This document shows, one piece after another, positions 8,635 to 19,166 of a stretch of DNA of 64,000 nucleotides (position 1 is its first letter; every line of letters starts with the position of its first letter). The notes under the pieces are model-generated. The model was not told the DNA's origin and did no database searches. It was given only the letters and a program-made list of their open reading frames with translations. Location of the stretch: assembly GCF_018449695.1 (NCBI RefSeq), contig NZ_JAAVUY010000013.1, positions 1 through 64,000 of the forward strand, in the 5' to 3' direction. The translations under genes were made by a program, and so were the position numbers. Source of the DNA: Bradyrhizobium sp. dw_411. Lineage in GTDB: Bacteria; Pseudomonadota; Alphaproteobacteria; Rhizobiales; Xanthobacteraceae.

Positions 8635-8919
8635 ATGATAAATGACGACGACAGCCGCGTCGATACGCGGCTCAACGAGGCTGAACACGTGGCGAACGAA
8701 CCGAAAAACAGCAAAGCCGAGCGCGACGCCGCATTCAAGGCCGTTACCGACAATATGGCGAAGCTGAAAGCGTTGCGTCTGGCCCGCGAGGCCGTTGAAC
8801 CCCCACGCCCGGCTCCAGCGTCCAAAAAGGCACGCGCCAAACCGAAGGCGTCTGGAGAAAAGGGCCCGGCGCTATCCGACTGGCTGGCAGGCCAGCAAAG
8901 CGGCGGACGAAGAACTTAA
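8635..8919 (+). CDS. Small charged hypothetical protein, paralogue of the previous gene
   Basis: The 94-residue protein starts on the base after the previous stop (TAA ATG), so the two are surely co-transcribed. An acidic N-terminus (MINDDDSRVD) leads into a helical AKLKALRLAREA block shared with the previous protein. A proline/lysine-rich stretch (PPRPAPASKKARAKPKASG) and a short tail (SDWLAGQQ) follow. No known domain; probably a group-specific protein. Confidence 0.6.
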   Translation: MINDDDSRVDTRLNEAEHVANEPKNSKAERDAAFKAVTDNMAKLKALRLAREAVEPPRPAPASKKARAKPKASGEKGPALSDWLAGQQSGGRRT

Positions 8920-8994
8920 AGCCTCTCCGATTTCGGCGCGGGACAAACACGGTGCGTTTGTCCCGCGGAAACCAGTCTTCCTTTTTGTGAAGCT

Positions 8995-9237
8995 CTACAC
9001 CGGCGCGGGCCACTCGACCATCGAGCGGGTCTTGGTCGCGGCATCGTAGACCTGCACCTGAAGCATCTGGAACTGATTCTTCAATGCCATGCCCGCCTCT
9101 TCGGCGGCTTCGACTGTGGCGTGGTGCGATTTGAAGTGTCCATCCACTACCAGCGAGTAGCCGTCAGTCGGCGCCTTGTCGGCGCGAATGATTTTACGCG
9201 GCTGGTGTTCTTCTGCTTCGATCTTCGGCTTCTTCAT
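8995..9237 (-). CDS. Small hypothetical protein
   Basis: The 80-residue soluble protein begins MKKPKIEAEEHQPRK. A short region TDGYSLVVDGHFKSHHAT leads into a helix (VEAAEEAGMALKNQFQ) and a strand (LQVQVYDAATK). This beta-alpha-beta layout looks like a compact stand-alone domain, but I do not recognise the family. AGGAG six bases upstream selects ATG 9237 over ATG 9255. Confidence 0.6.
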   Translation of the reverse strand: MKKPKIEAEEHQPRKIIRADKAPTDGYSLVVDGHFKSHHATVEAAEEAGMALKNQFQMLQVQVYDAATKTRSMVEWPAPV

Positions 9238-9255
9238 ACGTGGCTCCTGAATCAT

Positions 9256-9368
9256 GGTCCGATCAAATCGGACCGTGATCTCATTTGTTTGTTGTGAGCA
9301 TGATCTGTGGACAAACGCTCGACGTCAGTCCGGAGGAAAACCGGCTTCCGCTTTTCAGAATCATGCTC
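9256..9368. repeat. Intergenic repeat with two nested palindromes
   Basis: GGTCCGAT at 9256-9263 pairs with ATCGGACC at 9267-9274. GAGCATGAT at 9296-9304 pairs with ATCATGCTC at 9360-9368, enclosing a CCGGAGGAAAACCGGCTTCC core. The outer GAGCATGAT...ATCATGCTC frame with an AAACCGG centre resembles a repeat I recall from Bradyrhizobium and Rhodopseudomonas. It lies just upstream of the small gene at 8995-9237. Only one copy is seen in the window. Confidence 0.6.
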
Positions 9369-9515
9369 GGGTTGCGGCTTCCCTTTACACCGATTGTCGG
9401 AAAAAGGCAGGGAAAGATTGTCCAATTCCAGCTGATTTGCAGCTAATATACTCCTGCAAAGGCGGTGAGATTGAGGTCGCGGGCGTGACTCTTGCCGCCG
9501 AACAGAGGATGCGAC

Positions 9516-9686
9516 ATGGACGGAACCGGTAGAGATAATCAACCTCCCAAAAATGAACCTCCAAAGAAAGACGGCGGCAAAGCAGGGAAACCACCGCTGG
9601 CCGCGACCGAAGACGACGACAGCGAAGACGGCGACTTCGCCACGCCGAAGCGTGACCGCAATGGCGACGACGATCAGCCGCTTTGA
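9516..9686 (+). CDS. Short acidic, disordered hypothetical protein
   Basis: The 56-residue protein begins MDGTGRDNQPPKNEPPKKDGG. The first half is proline/lysine rich and the second is acidic (ATEDDDSEDGDFATPK), so it is probably unfolded. AGAGGA lies six bases before ATG 9516, which supports translation. I recognise no family. Codon use resembles its neighbours. It may be a small stress or histone-like protein, but that is a guess. Confidence 0.5.
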   Translation: MDGTGRDNQPPKNEPPKKDGGKAGKPPLAATEDDDSEDGDFATPKRDRNGDDDQPL

Positions 9687-9821
9687 GAGATTGAAATATC
9701 CCGCAAAATTCCGCGGTTGATGTTCACGCCAGAGCTGTGTTTTTGAGGGCTGCCATGCAGCCATATTCATAGACAAATAACCGGCTCGGCCGATAGTTTC
9801 CCGCGCAAACCGGGATCCGAA

Positions 9822-11090
9822 ATGGCCGACGTTCTCGCCGCATCGCAGCAAGCCAAACCTCAAGCGAAGGCCCAGGCGAAGACCGACGAATCGCTGCGCA
9901 CCCTCGCCGCGATTTCGACGGCACATTGGGTCAGCCATTTTCACATCTTCGTGCTGCCGATGCTGTTTCCCTTTCTGAAGCAGCAACTCGGCGTCGGCTA
10001 TATCGAATTGGGCTTTGCGCTGACTGTCTTCGCCGTCACATCCGGCCTGACGCAAGCGCCGATTGGCTATCTGGCCGATCATATCGGCGCCCGCAAAATC
10101 CTGCTGATCGGCCTCACCGTAGGCGGCCTCGCGCTGATCATGCTCGGCCTGCATCTGAGTTACGCCTGGCTGATCGCCAGCGCGGTGCTGCTGGGGCTCG
10201 CCAACAGTGTCTATCATCCGGCCAATTACGCGATTCTTTCGGCCCACATGAACGGGGCGCGGATGGGCCGCGCCTTTTCGATCCACTCCTTCGCCGGTTT
10301 CCTCGGCGGCGCCGTTGCGCCCGCCATCATCGCGGCGCTGGTGGCGATGACCGGAGGTCTGGGCGCGCTGATCATCGCCGGCGCTGTGGGGCCGCTGGTC
10401 GCGCTATTGCTGCTCGTCGTCGGCATTCCCGATGCAAGTGCAGCGGACCGGCAGATCGAGGGCACGCAAGCACCGCGGCAAAACGTCATCACACCTGCTC
10501 TCATTGTGCTGACGATCTTTTTCATGCTGCTCAGCCTGTCCAGTGCCGGCATCAGCAATTTCGGCGTGGTCGCGCTGATGAGCGGCTATGGCGCATCCTT
10601 TTCAAACGCCAATATCGCGCTGACGGCATATCTCGGCGCCAGTGCGATCGGCGTGCTGGCGGGCGGCTTTCTCGCCGACCATACCCAGCGCCATGGACGG
10701 GTGGCTTCCGGCTGCTTTGCGATCAATGCGGTTATTGTCACCGTTATCGCGACGATCGATTTGCCGTTGCCGCTGCTGATGGCTGCGATGGCGTCGGCGG
10801 GATTCCTCGGCGGCGTGATCGCGCCTTCGCGCGATATGCTGGTACGCAACGCAGCACCTGCGGGCGCCGCCGGCCGCGCCTTCGGGATTGTCTCCACCGG
10901 CTTCAATGTCGGCGGCATCATCAGCCCATTGCTGTTCGGCTGGATCATGGATCAGAATTTGCCGCATTGGGTATTCGGCACGTCGGTCGTGTTCATGGTC
11001 CTGACGGTCCTGCTTGCGCTCGTCACCGAACGCGGGCCACAGGACAGTTCAGCGGCCACTGACGGAAAACCGGCGTATCCCGGCGCCTGA
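9822..11090 (+). CDS. MFS transporter of the fosmidomycin-resistance (FSR) type
   Basis: This is a 422-residue protein of about twelve membrane segments after a soluble, Ala/Gln/Lys-rich N-terminus of about 30 residues. The first helix region AHWVSHFHIFVLPMLFPFL and the loop GYLADHIGARK match the FSR-like branch, whose E. coli member exports fosmidomycin. The loop between helices 6 and 7 (about 200-220) is charged. The true substrate is not known. It ends 44 bases from the convergent MFS gene. Confidence 0.82.
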   Translation: MADVLAASQQAKPQAKAQAKTDESLRTLAAISTAHWVSHFHIFVLPMLFPFLKQQLGVGYIELGFALTVFAVTSGLTQAPIGYLADHIGARKILLIGLTVGGLALIMLGLHLSYAWLIASAVLLGLANSVYHPANYAILSAHMNGARMGRAFSIHSFAGFLGGAVAPAIIAALVAMTGGLGALIIAGAVGPLVALLLLVVGIPDASAADRQIEGTQAPRQNVITPALIVLTIFFMLLSLSSAGISNFGVVALMSGYGASFSNANIALTAYLGASAIGVLAGGFLADHTQRHGRVASGCFAINAVIVTVIATIDLPLPLLMAAMASAGFLGGVIAPSRDMLVRNAAPAGAAGRAFGIVSTGFNVGGIISPLLFGWIMDQNLPHWVFGTSVVFMVLTVLLALVTERGPQDSSAATDGKPAYPGA

Positions 11091-11134
11091 TCCCGGACAT
11101 TTCATCAAGACTGAGATCGTCACCTCAGGGATTG

Positions 11135-12406
11135 TCAGGCGAATTTCGGTTGCGGGACTTCACCCGCCAGGCGTGCGCGCTCGGTATCGGGCCAGAGCAG
11201 CAATAGGCCAAGCAGTCCGGACACGACCAAAATGACGGCGTTGATCGTAAAACCTGTCATGTAGCCATCCAGCATGCCTGACGCGCGCTGGATCACGCCA
11301 CCCATCACCAGCGGCGCCAGAATCCCGGCCAACGTGTAGATCGCGCCGTAGATCCCGATGATGGCGCCGCGCTGGGACACCGGCGTGAACTCTCCGATCA
11401 TCGGCGCACAGACCACATAGATTGATGCACAAAGCCCGGAGCCGATCACCAGCAAGGCGATCTGCAGGTTCGCGCCTTCGGCATAGGGAACAGCGGCGAA
11501 GACCAGCCCGCTGACGATCAACGGGACCGAACCAAGCACCCCGCGCGCGCCGCGGGTGGAAACGCCGCGCGCCATCAGCACCTGCGACGCCCATCCGGTC
11601 AGCAGCAAGACCACCGCACCGGATATCCATGGCAAGATCGAAATCCACCCCGCATCCGTTTGCGAGAAGCCAAGCCCTTTGACGATGAAGGGCGTGAACC
11701 AGGTCAGCCCCAGCGAGAGCGCCCAATAGGCGCCGAAAGTCGCGACGCAGCAGCCGACAAAGGTCCGCGAGGTCAGCAGCCGGAGATAGGGAATACGAGG
11801 CTCCGCGATCGCCAGCGCGGCGGTTTGAACCAGCGGGCCTTCCTTGCCCATAACCAGCCACGCCACCACCCACATCAGACCGACGATGCCGAGCGCGCCG
11901 AACGCATGGTGCCAGTTGTAATTGACGATCACCCAGTTCAACGCCGGTACCGCCAGGATGATGCCGAATGCCGAGCCCTGCGCCAGTACCGCGGTGGGGA
12001 GAGCCCGCTTGTCGTCCGGAAACCATTTGTAGATCGCATGCACGGCTACCGCGCCCGCTGGCCCCTCACCGGCGCCGAGGATCACGCGGCAGATCAACAG
12101 CGTGGTGAAACTGACGGTGCCCACCATCGGAAACTGCGCCAGCGCCCATATCACCGCCAACACGAGCAAAACCCAGCGCGTGTCGATGCGATTGACGATG
12201 AATCCGACGACGATGGCCGAAATCGAAAACAGAAAGAAGAACGACGAGCCGAGCAACCCGAATTGCTCCGGCTCAAGCTTCAACTCGGCCATGATCGGCA
12301 CGCCGGCAAGGCCGACTACGATCTTGTCCGCGAAATTCACCAGCATGAAGAGAAACAGCAGAAACGTGATTTTCCAGCCGCCCTTTGGCGTCGGTTGCAC
12401 GATCAT
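11135..12406 (-). CDS. MFS transporter (anion:cation symporter-like)
   Basis: The 423-residue protein has twelve predicted membrane helices. The start MIVQPTPKGGWKITFLLFLFM leads into NFADKIVVGLAGVPIMAE, which resembles the first helix of ACS-family carriers for organic acids and sugar acids (usual motif NYxDR). A basic/acidic loop KWFPDDKRALPTA and a central loop before helix 7 are family-typical. GAGGAGAGG before the ATG is a strong ribosome site. No catabolic gene is adjacent, so the substrate remains open. Confidence 0.82.
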   Translation of the reverse strand: MIVQPTPKGGWKITFLLFLFMLVNFADKIVVGLAGVPIMAELKLEPEQFGLLGSSFFFLFSISAIVVGFIVNRIDTRWVLLVLAVIWALAQFPMVGTVSFTTLLICRVILGAGEGPAGAVAVHAIYKWFPDDKRALPTAVLAQGSAFGIILAVPALNWVIVNYNWHHAFGALGIVGLMWVVAWLVMGKEGPLVQTAALAIAEPRIPYLRLLTSRTFVGCCVATFGAYWALSLGLTWFTPFIVKGLGFSQTDAGWISILPWISGAVVLLLTGWASQVLMARGVSTRGARGVLGSVPLIVSGLVFAAVPYAEGANLQIALLVIGSGLCASIYVVCAPMIGEFTPVSQRGAIIGIYGAIYTLAGILAPLVMGGVIQRASGMLDGYMTGFTINAVILVVSGLLGLLLLWPDTERARLAGEVPQPKFA

Positions 12407-12657
12407 GGCCTCTCCTCGTTCGCCGGCTCCGTCCGATTCAAGCCGCGCTTTATGCTATCCAAGGCTCGTTAATCAATGCAACCGGACATTTAGACGAGAT
12501 CTGGCTTGCATTACAGCAACATCGGCGGCCGCGAATGCTGCCTGACGCTGCTTCCAAGGCAAATTGCAACCAGATCACGATCGCGTCGCCGGCGACATTG
12601 AGACCGTGATCTCCGGCGATCGTCTTGATATGTTGCATGGCTGACAGAGGGGTTTTC

Positions 12658-12674
12658 ATGGTCGCACGCTTCGC

Positions 12675-12678
<4 letters not shown>
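12658..12678 (+). other. Six-codon mini-ORF coupled to the ABC ATPase gene
   Basis: An ATG at 12658, preceded by AGAGGGG, opens a frame of six codons (MVARFA). Its TGA overlaps the ATG of the ABC ATPase at 12675 as ATGA. The ATPase start itself has no good ribosome site, so the mini-ORF may deliver ribosomes to it. It may also be accidental. Confidence 0.4.
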
Positions 12679-13345
<667 letters not shown>

Positions 13346-13349
<4 letters not shown>

Positions 13350-15805
13350 GCCGCATCCTGTGGATTCTCGCGGTTCTACTCAGCCACTGGCGCCGGCACC
13401 CGATGCAACTCGCAACCTTGCTGATCGGACTGATTTCCGCGACAGCGCTGTGGAGCGGCGTGCAGGCGCTGAATCAGCAGGCGCGCAGCAGTTACGACCG
13501 CGCCGCGGCCGCTTTCGGCGGCGCCAGAACGGCTGTGCTGGTCAGCCGCAACGGCGCAACATTTTCGCAGCAGCTCTTTGTCGATCTGCGCCGCGCCGGA
13601 TGGCCAGTGTCGCCCGTTCTCGAAGGCCGCGTTCAAATCGAAGGGCGATCGTTCAGGCTGCTCGGGGTAGACCCCGTCACGTTGCCGTCGGAAGTCGGGA
13701 ATGCACCGGCGATCGGCAGAGCCGGCTTGCAATCTTTCGTCACGCCGCCGGGAGAAATGCTGGTCTCGCCCGAGACGCTTTCCAGTCTTGGCGTTGCGGA
13801 AGGCACCTCGCCACAGGCGAACGGCAGCATCTTGCCGCCGCTGCGCGTGCAGGCGCAGCTTGTGCCCGACCTGCTGGTGGTCGATATCGGTATCGCCCAG
13901 CAACTGCTCAAAATGCCCGGCCAGGTTTCCCGGCTGTTGATCGGCAAGACCAAGGGTACGCGCACGCCGCTTGAAAATGTCGCCGGCGACAAGCTCCGCC
14001 TGATCGAGCCAGACGCCGAGACCGATCTCGCACGTCTCACCGACAGTTTTCATCTGAACCTGACCGCGTTCGGACTGCTGTCCTTTTTCGTCGGGCTGTT
14101 CATCGTCAATTCCGCGATCGGCCTGGCCTTCGAGCAGCGCTTGCCGATGCTGCGAACCTTGCGGGCCTGCGGCGTATCCGCGCGCCTGCTGAACACCGTG
14201 TTGCTGGTTGAGCTGATATCGCTGGCGCTGGTGGCGGGCATCGTCGGCCTGGTGTGCGGGTACCTGATCGCCGCGGCGCTGCTACCAGATGTCGCAGCCT
14301 CGCTGCGCGGCCTGTATGGCGCGCAGATTCCCGGCCAATTGACGCTCAAGCCGGAATGGTGGGCCGCGGGCCTCGTCATCAGCGTGCTCGGCGCATTGGC
14401 GGCCGCGACCGCCAGTCTGTTGAAAGCGGTCCGCCTGCCGCTGCTGGCAGCCGCGCAGCCCTATGCCTGGCAACAGGCGCAGCACCGATGGCTGATCTTG
14501 CAAAGCGCGGTTGCGCTCGCCGTGTTCGCCGCCGCGGCGGCGCTGTTGTGGTACGGCGATTCACTGCTCTCGGGATTTGCCGTGCTCGCAGGCTTGTTGC
14601 TCGGCGCGGCGCTGGGATTGCCGGCGGTCCTGGAGCTGATGCTGTCGCTGGGCCAGCGGCGGGCGCATCATGCGCTCGCGATATGGTTCTGGGCCGATAG
14701 CCGCCAGCAGCTTTCCGGATTATCATTGGCATTGATGGCGTTGCTGCTCGCGCTCGCGGTCAATGTCGGCGTCGGCACCATGGTCGAAAGCTTCAGCCGA
14801 ACTTTTATCAGTTGGCTCGACGGAAGATTGGCGGCGGATGTTTATATCAACGCTGCCGACGATGCGCAGGCCGTCGACATCAAGACGTGGCTTCGCGATC
14901 GTCCCGAAGTCGATGCGATCCTGCCGGGCGGCCGGGCCGAGACGCAAATCGATGGTGCGCCGGTCGAGATTTTCGGCCTCGCCGATCACGCCACCTACCG
15001 CGATCGCTGGCCGCTGTTGCAATCAGCCGACAGGGCCTGGATCCGGCTGCGCGCCGGCGATACCGGTTTTATCAGCGAGCAATTGGCGCGGCGCATGAAG
15101 CTCGCTGTCGGCGATCAGATCGAGGTCCCAGCACCGGGCGGAAACTGGACGCTTGAGGTGGTCGGCATCTATGCGGATTACGGCAACCCCAAAGGTCAGA
15201 TCGCCGTCAATTTCGCGGCGCTGACTCGCCGCTTTCCCGGAATACCACTGACGCGCATGGGCCTGCGTGTGGCGCCTGCCGCGGTGCCGGCGCTGATATC
15301 GGCGCTGCAGGATAAATTCGCGCTCGATAGCCGCAACCTAGTGGATCAGGCGACACTGAAGGCGGAATCGACACGCATCTTCAACCGGACCTTTGCGGTG
15401 ACCGCGGCGCTGAACGCTTTCACGCTCGGGGTCGCCGGTGTCGCCTTGCTGACCAGCCTGTTGACCCTGAGCAATTCCCGCCTGCCTCAGTTGGCGCCGC
15501 TATGGGCGATCGGCATCACACGACGGCGGCTTGCCGCCATTGAATTACTGAAGACGCTTTCAGTCGCGCTGATCACAACCCTGCTCGCGCTGCCGCTTGG
15601 CCTTTTGGTTGCCTGGTGCCTGCTCGCGGTGGTGAATGTAAAAGCATTCGGCTGGCGGTTGCCGTTTCATGTCTTCCCACTGCAATTACTCGAACTCCTC
15701 GGCGTCGCCATGGCGGCGGCGCTGATCGCCGCTTTGCTTCCCGTTCTCAGACTGGCGCGCATGCAGCCGGCGGCTCTCGTCAAGATTTTTGCCAATGAGC
15801 GGTAA
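13346..15805 (+). CDS. FtsX-like ABC permease with eight or more membrane segments
   Basis: The 819-residue permease has one N-terminal helix, a periplasmic domain of about 200 residues, then two FtsX domains (about 240-350 and 690-800) separated by central helices and a second periplasmic domain (about 490-670). The ends LTLSNSRLPQLAPLWAIGITRR and ARMQPAALVKIF are typical FtsX C-terminal features. The size and double FtsX layout fit AttF/AttG or YbbP-like permeases rather than LolC/E. Its stop overlaps the next gene. Confidence 0.88.
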
Positions 15806-16883
15806 GTCTCCGATATCCCGTCGCGCTTTTGCGGGCGGAGCGCTTGCCCTCGCGCTCAGCCACCAAAACGCTTTGGCGCAGGGCTTTGCCGGCCTGGGCA
15901 TGAGCGGAAGCGGCTTCGCGCCTGTCGTTCCCGGCAAGACTTTTGTCTTTCCTGCCGACCATGGCCCGCATCCGCAGTTTCGGATCGAGTGGTGGTATGT
16001 GACGGCTAACCTCAGGGATTCCACCGGCACGGCGTATGGCGCGCAATGGACCTTGTTTCGTCAGGCGACGGTGCCGGGCGCCCAGCAGGAGGGATGGGCC
16101 AACCAACAAATCTGGATGGGCCACGTCGCGGTGACCCGCGCGGATACGCACAGATACAGCGAAACATTCGCGCGCGGCGGGATCGGCCAGGCCGGCGTCG
16201 AGGCTAAGCCTTTTCAGGCCTGGATCGATTCCTGGGAGATGCGCGGCTCTGACCAGATGCGCGACGCCATGCTGGCGCCGCTTGAACTCAAGGCTTCGGG
16301 CGCGGACTTCGCCTACACGCTGCGGCTCGACGCCGATCGTCCGCTGGTGCTGCAAGGCGACGCCGGTTACAGCCGCAAATCCGAGCGCGGGCAGGCCTCG
16401 TATTATTTCAGCCAACCGTATTTTGAAGTCAGCGGTAGCATCACCATCGACGACAAGCCCACCGGCGTGACCGGAAAGGCCTGGATGGACCGGGAATGGA
16501 GCAGCCAGCCGCTTGCTGCAGATCAAACCGGATGGGACTGGTTCTCGCTGCATCTGGACTCCGGCGACAAGCTGATGTTGTTTCGGCTGCGTCAGACCGA
16601 CGGCAACAGCTACTGTTCCGGCAACTGGATTTCGCGCGACGGCAAGTCCGAACAGCTCTCGTCCACCGACATCACGATGACACCGAAGGCCCAGGCCGAG
16701 ATCGCAGGACGTAAGCTTCCGATCACCTGGGACATTGCGATTCCCTCGCACGCCCTGACGATCGAATGTAGCCCCTTGAACGCCCGGTGCTGGATGGGAA
16801 CGAGCTTTCCCTATTGGGAAGGGCCGATCAGCTTCAAGGGCAGCCACACCGGGTTAGGATATCTTGAAATGACCGGCTATTGA
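15795..16883 (+). CDS. CrtC/AttH lipocalin-like exported protein
   Basis: The 362-residue protein starts with a Tat-like signal (SRRAFAGGALALALS). It then has RIEWWYVTANLRD, GAQWTLFRQ and a second half with GKAWMDREWSSQPL and GWDWFSLHLDSGDKLMLFR. These are the conserved blocks of the carotenoid 1,2-hydratase (CrtC)/AttH double-lipocalin family. Next to an ABC transporter the AttH assignment is more likely than a carotenoid enzyme. ATG 15795 is chosen over the in-frame TTG at 15789. It overlaps the permease by 11 bases. Confidence 0.85.
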   Translation: MSGKSPISRRAFAGGALALALSHQNALAQGFAGLGMSGSGFAPVVPGKTFVFPADHGPHPQFRIEWWYVTANLRDSTGTAYGAQWTLFRQATVPGAQQEGWANQQIWMGHVAVTRADTHRYSETFARGGIGQAGVEAKPFQAWIDSWEMRGSDQMRDAMLAPLELKASGADFAYTLRLDADRPLVLQGDAGYSRKSERGQASYYFSQPYFEVSGSITIDDKPTGVTGKAWMDREWSSQPLAADQTGWDWFSLHLDSGDKLMLFRLRQTDGNSYCSGNWISRDGKSEQLSSTDITMTPKAQAEIAGRKLPITWDIAIPSHALTIECSPLNARCWMGTSFPYWEGPISFKGSHTGLGYLEMTGY

Positions 16884-16962
16884 GATTGCAAACGGCAATA
16901 TGCCGGGGGCGATCTTCACGCCCGGAACGATGTTTCACGATCGGCTTAAAAAGGATTCCGCG

Positions 16963-17355
16963 ATGTTTCAGTTCACGGCACTCGTCACCTTGCTGTCGAT
17001 CCTGTTTTATTTCTTCACCAGCATGCAGGTATCGAAGGCGCGCGTGGCGTTTGGCATCAAGGCGCCTACCGTCTCCGGTAATCCGGACTTCGAGCGGGTG
17101 TTCCGCGTCCAGATGAACACGCTGGAATGGATGCCGATTTTCCTGCCCTCGCTGTGGCTGTTTGCGTTCTATATCAGTGACGCGCTGGCCGCGGCCCTCG
17201 GCCTGGTCTGGATTATCGGCCGCGTCCTCTATTTGACCGGCTACTCGCAGGCCGCCGCCAAACGGGGGCTAGGTTTCGGAATACAGGCCGCCGCGGCCAT
17301 TCTGCTTTGGCTGGGCGCGCTCGGCGCCATTATCTGGCGCCTTATTCATGCCTGA
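16963..17355 (+). CDS. MAPEG-family membrane protein
   Basis: The 130-residue protein has four membrane segments. FERVFRVQMNTLEWMPIFLPSL and GRVLYLTGYSQAAAKRGLGF are the MAPEG signatures (membrane-associated eicosanoid and glutathione metabolism). Bacterial members often act as microsomal-type glutathione transferases. AAGGA seven bases before ATG 16963 fixes the start; the frame is open back to 16900. The gene stands 80 bases after the ABC cluster and may be read through from it. Confidence 0.85.
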   Translation: MFQFTALVTLLSILFYFFTSMQVSKARVAFGIKAPTVSGNPDFERVFRVQMNTLEWMPIFLPSLWLFAFYISDALAAALGLVWIIGRVLYLTGYSQAAAKRGLGFGIQAAAAILLWLGALGAIIWRLIHA

Positions 17356-17575
17356 AATGGGATCGTTCGGCTTCGCAAGATCTGTATCTGCCTGTTGCAA
17401 AAGGCAAAACATCAGGGAACAAGCACTGCGAGCAAACGCCGCAGGCCCTTATTTGACTTCAAGCCGGTCCCAAGTTTAAGTACCTAAGCGGCAGTAGAGC
17501 GGCACTGCCTCATTTTAGAATGTTGGCTTTTGTAGTGCTTTCCGCACGCGAGAGCTGTAGCGAGCGCATCGCATT

Positions 17576-18112
17576 ATGAATCATTATTTCAAGCGCCAGC
17601 TTGCGGATTATGTCGAGTACCACCGCAACCCCTGGAACAGCGTGATGCATGTATTTGGCATCGTGTTTTTATTCCTTGGCGCGATTCTTCCCATCAGCCT
17701 CTGGTCTTTCGATGCCTTTGGCATACCAACCACTATTGTGCCTGTCCTCGTCCTGCCGCTCTTGATCTATTGGTTCTTGCTCGACGCGGCCCTCGGCATG
17801 GGGATCCTGGGTGCTGCGGTCATTTTACTTTCAACCGCTGCCTTTATCGTGAATCACGCAAGCACCGCCAGCGTGTGGGCTATCTCGGCTGTCCTGATCG
17901 TCATCGGCATCGGCTGTCAAATTGTCGGACATCGCGTGTTCGAACGACGCCAGCCGGCACTGGTGGACAACCCAAGTCACTTTCTGCTCGGACCGATGTT
18001 TGTAATGGCAAAATTATTTATCGCGCTTGGCTTCCGGCAGGATCTGGCCGCGATCCTCGCAAGCGCTCCGCAGCCAGAGGAACATCAGGTCGAGCTGCTG
18101 CCGCGTTCATGA
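17576..18112 (+). CDS. Mpo1-like (DUF962) membrane protein, probable 2-hydroxy fatty acid dioxygenase
   Basis: The 178-residue protein has four to five membrane helices. The N-terminal motif YVEYHRNPWNSVMHVFG and the later QIVGHRVFERRQPALVDNPS carry the histidines conserved in the DUF962/YGL010w family. The yeast member Mpo1 is an iron-dependent dioxygenase in alpha-oxidation of 2-hydroxy fatty acids. The gene overlaps the following epimerase by ATGA, suggesting a shared lipid pathway. About 220 bases before it hold no other gene. Confidence 0.82.
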   Translation: MNHYFKRQLADYVEYHRNPWNSVMHVFGIVFLFLGAILPISLWSFDAFGIPTTIVPVLVLPLLIYWFLLDAALGMGILGAAVILLSTAAFIVNHASTASVWAISAVLIVIGIGCQIVGHRVFERRQPALVDNPSHFLLGPMFVMAKLFIALGFRQDLAAILASAPQPEEHQVELLPRS

Positions 18113-19092
18113 CCAGAATACTTGTCACTGGCGGCAACGGCTTTATCGGACAGCACCTGGTATCGGCGCTCGTCGCCCGCAATCGACAGGTGCGTGTTCT
18201 CGATCTGATTCCCCCGGCTCACGCCTTGCCGGATGTGCAATACGTCCAAGGCTCGGTGCTCGATCCCGATCTGGTGGATGAGACACTGCACGACATCGGC
18301 GAAGTATATCACCTCGCGGCGCTTCCGGGGATGTGGTTGCCGAACAAGGCCAACTTTCAAGCCGTGAACTATCACGGCACGGAAATTGTCATCACGGCCG
18401 CACGCAAAAAAGGCGTTTCACGTTTTCTGCATTGCTCGACCGAATCCATCCTATTCCCCGCACCATCATCACTCCCCGTCGGCCCGCAAGGCTTGGCGCC
18501 ACTCGATGACATGCCGGGCCTGTATACGCGTTCGAAAATGCTGGCGGAGCAGTATGCCGTGCATGCCGTATCAACCGGCTTCCCGCTGGTTATCGGCACG
18601 CCGACGATGCCGATCGGCCCCCACGATCACAACCTGACGCCACCGACCGCGATGCTCCTGCATTTCATGGACGGACGTTTGCACCTGTATCTCGATTTCA
18701 TCGTGAATCTCGTCGATGTGCGCGATGTCGCAGCGGGCCTGATTCTGACGATGGAGCATGGGCAGATCGGGCATCGCTACATTCTCGGCAGCGAGGGTGT
18801 CAGGCTGAAGAGAATTCTGGAATTGGTGGCGGCGATCAGCGGCCGCCGCAATCTCGCCGTTCCGGTTTCCGGCCGCTTCGCGGAACTGGCTGCTTCCGCG
18901 ATCGAGTTCATCGCCGATCACGTGACGCGCCGTACCCCGACCGGTACCGCGGAAGGTGTCCGAATTGCATTGCGGGCGACCGACTTACCGATCGAAAAGG
19001 CGCGGCAAGAGCTCGGCTATGCGCCCCGGCCGGTTGAGCCCGCGCTGCGCGACACAATTACCTATCTGCTTGGCAGCCGTGGCAGGCAATAA
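18109..19092 (+). CDS. NAD-dependent epimerase/dehydratase (extended SDR)
   Basis: The 327-residue protein starts at the NAD-binding loop TGGNGFIGQHL (about 7-17). AALPGMW and the catalytic YTRSK (Tyr and Lys) follow, then DVRDVAAG. Its layout resembles the hopanoid-associated HpnA-like and 3-beta-hydroxysteroid-type branch of extended SDRs. It is coupled to the Mpo1-like gene by ATGA. Substrate unknown; a lipid or sugar-lipid role is suggested by the neighbours only. Confidence 0.83.
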   Translation: MTRILVTGGNGFIGQHLVSALVARNRQVRVLDLIPPAHALPDVQYVQGSVLDPDLVDETLHDIGEVYHLAALPGMWLPNKANFQAVNYHGTEIVITAARKKGVSRFLHCSTESILFPAPSSLPVGPQGLAPLDDMPGLYTRSKMLAEQYAVHAVSTGFPLVIGTPTMPIGPHDHNLTPPTAMLLHFMDGRLHLYLDFIVNLVDVRDVAAGLILTMEHGQIGHRYILGSEGVRLKRILELVAAISGRRNLAVPVSGRFAELAASAIEFIADHVTRRTPTGTAEGVRIALRATDLPIEKARQELGYAPRPVEPALRDTITYLLGSRGRQ

Positions 19093-19166
19093 CGAGCAAT
19101 TTCGCCTCGAATCCCGGCAGATCCGTCATTTGCCAGCACAAGGCAATCAGGAATATAAGCTGACCC

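Noticed and set aside
9252..10286. Minus-strand frame of 344 codons across the repeat and the MFS gene
   Set aside because: It crosses an intergenic repeat and the MFS start, has low complexity and lacks a ribosome site.
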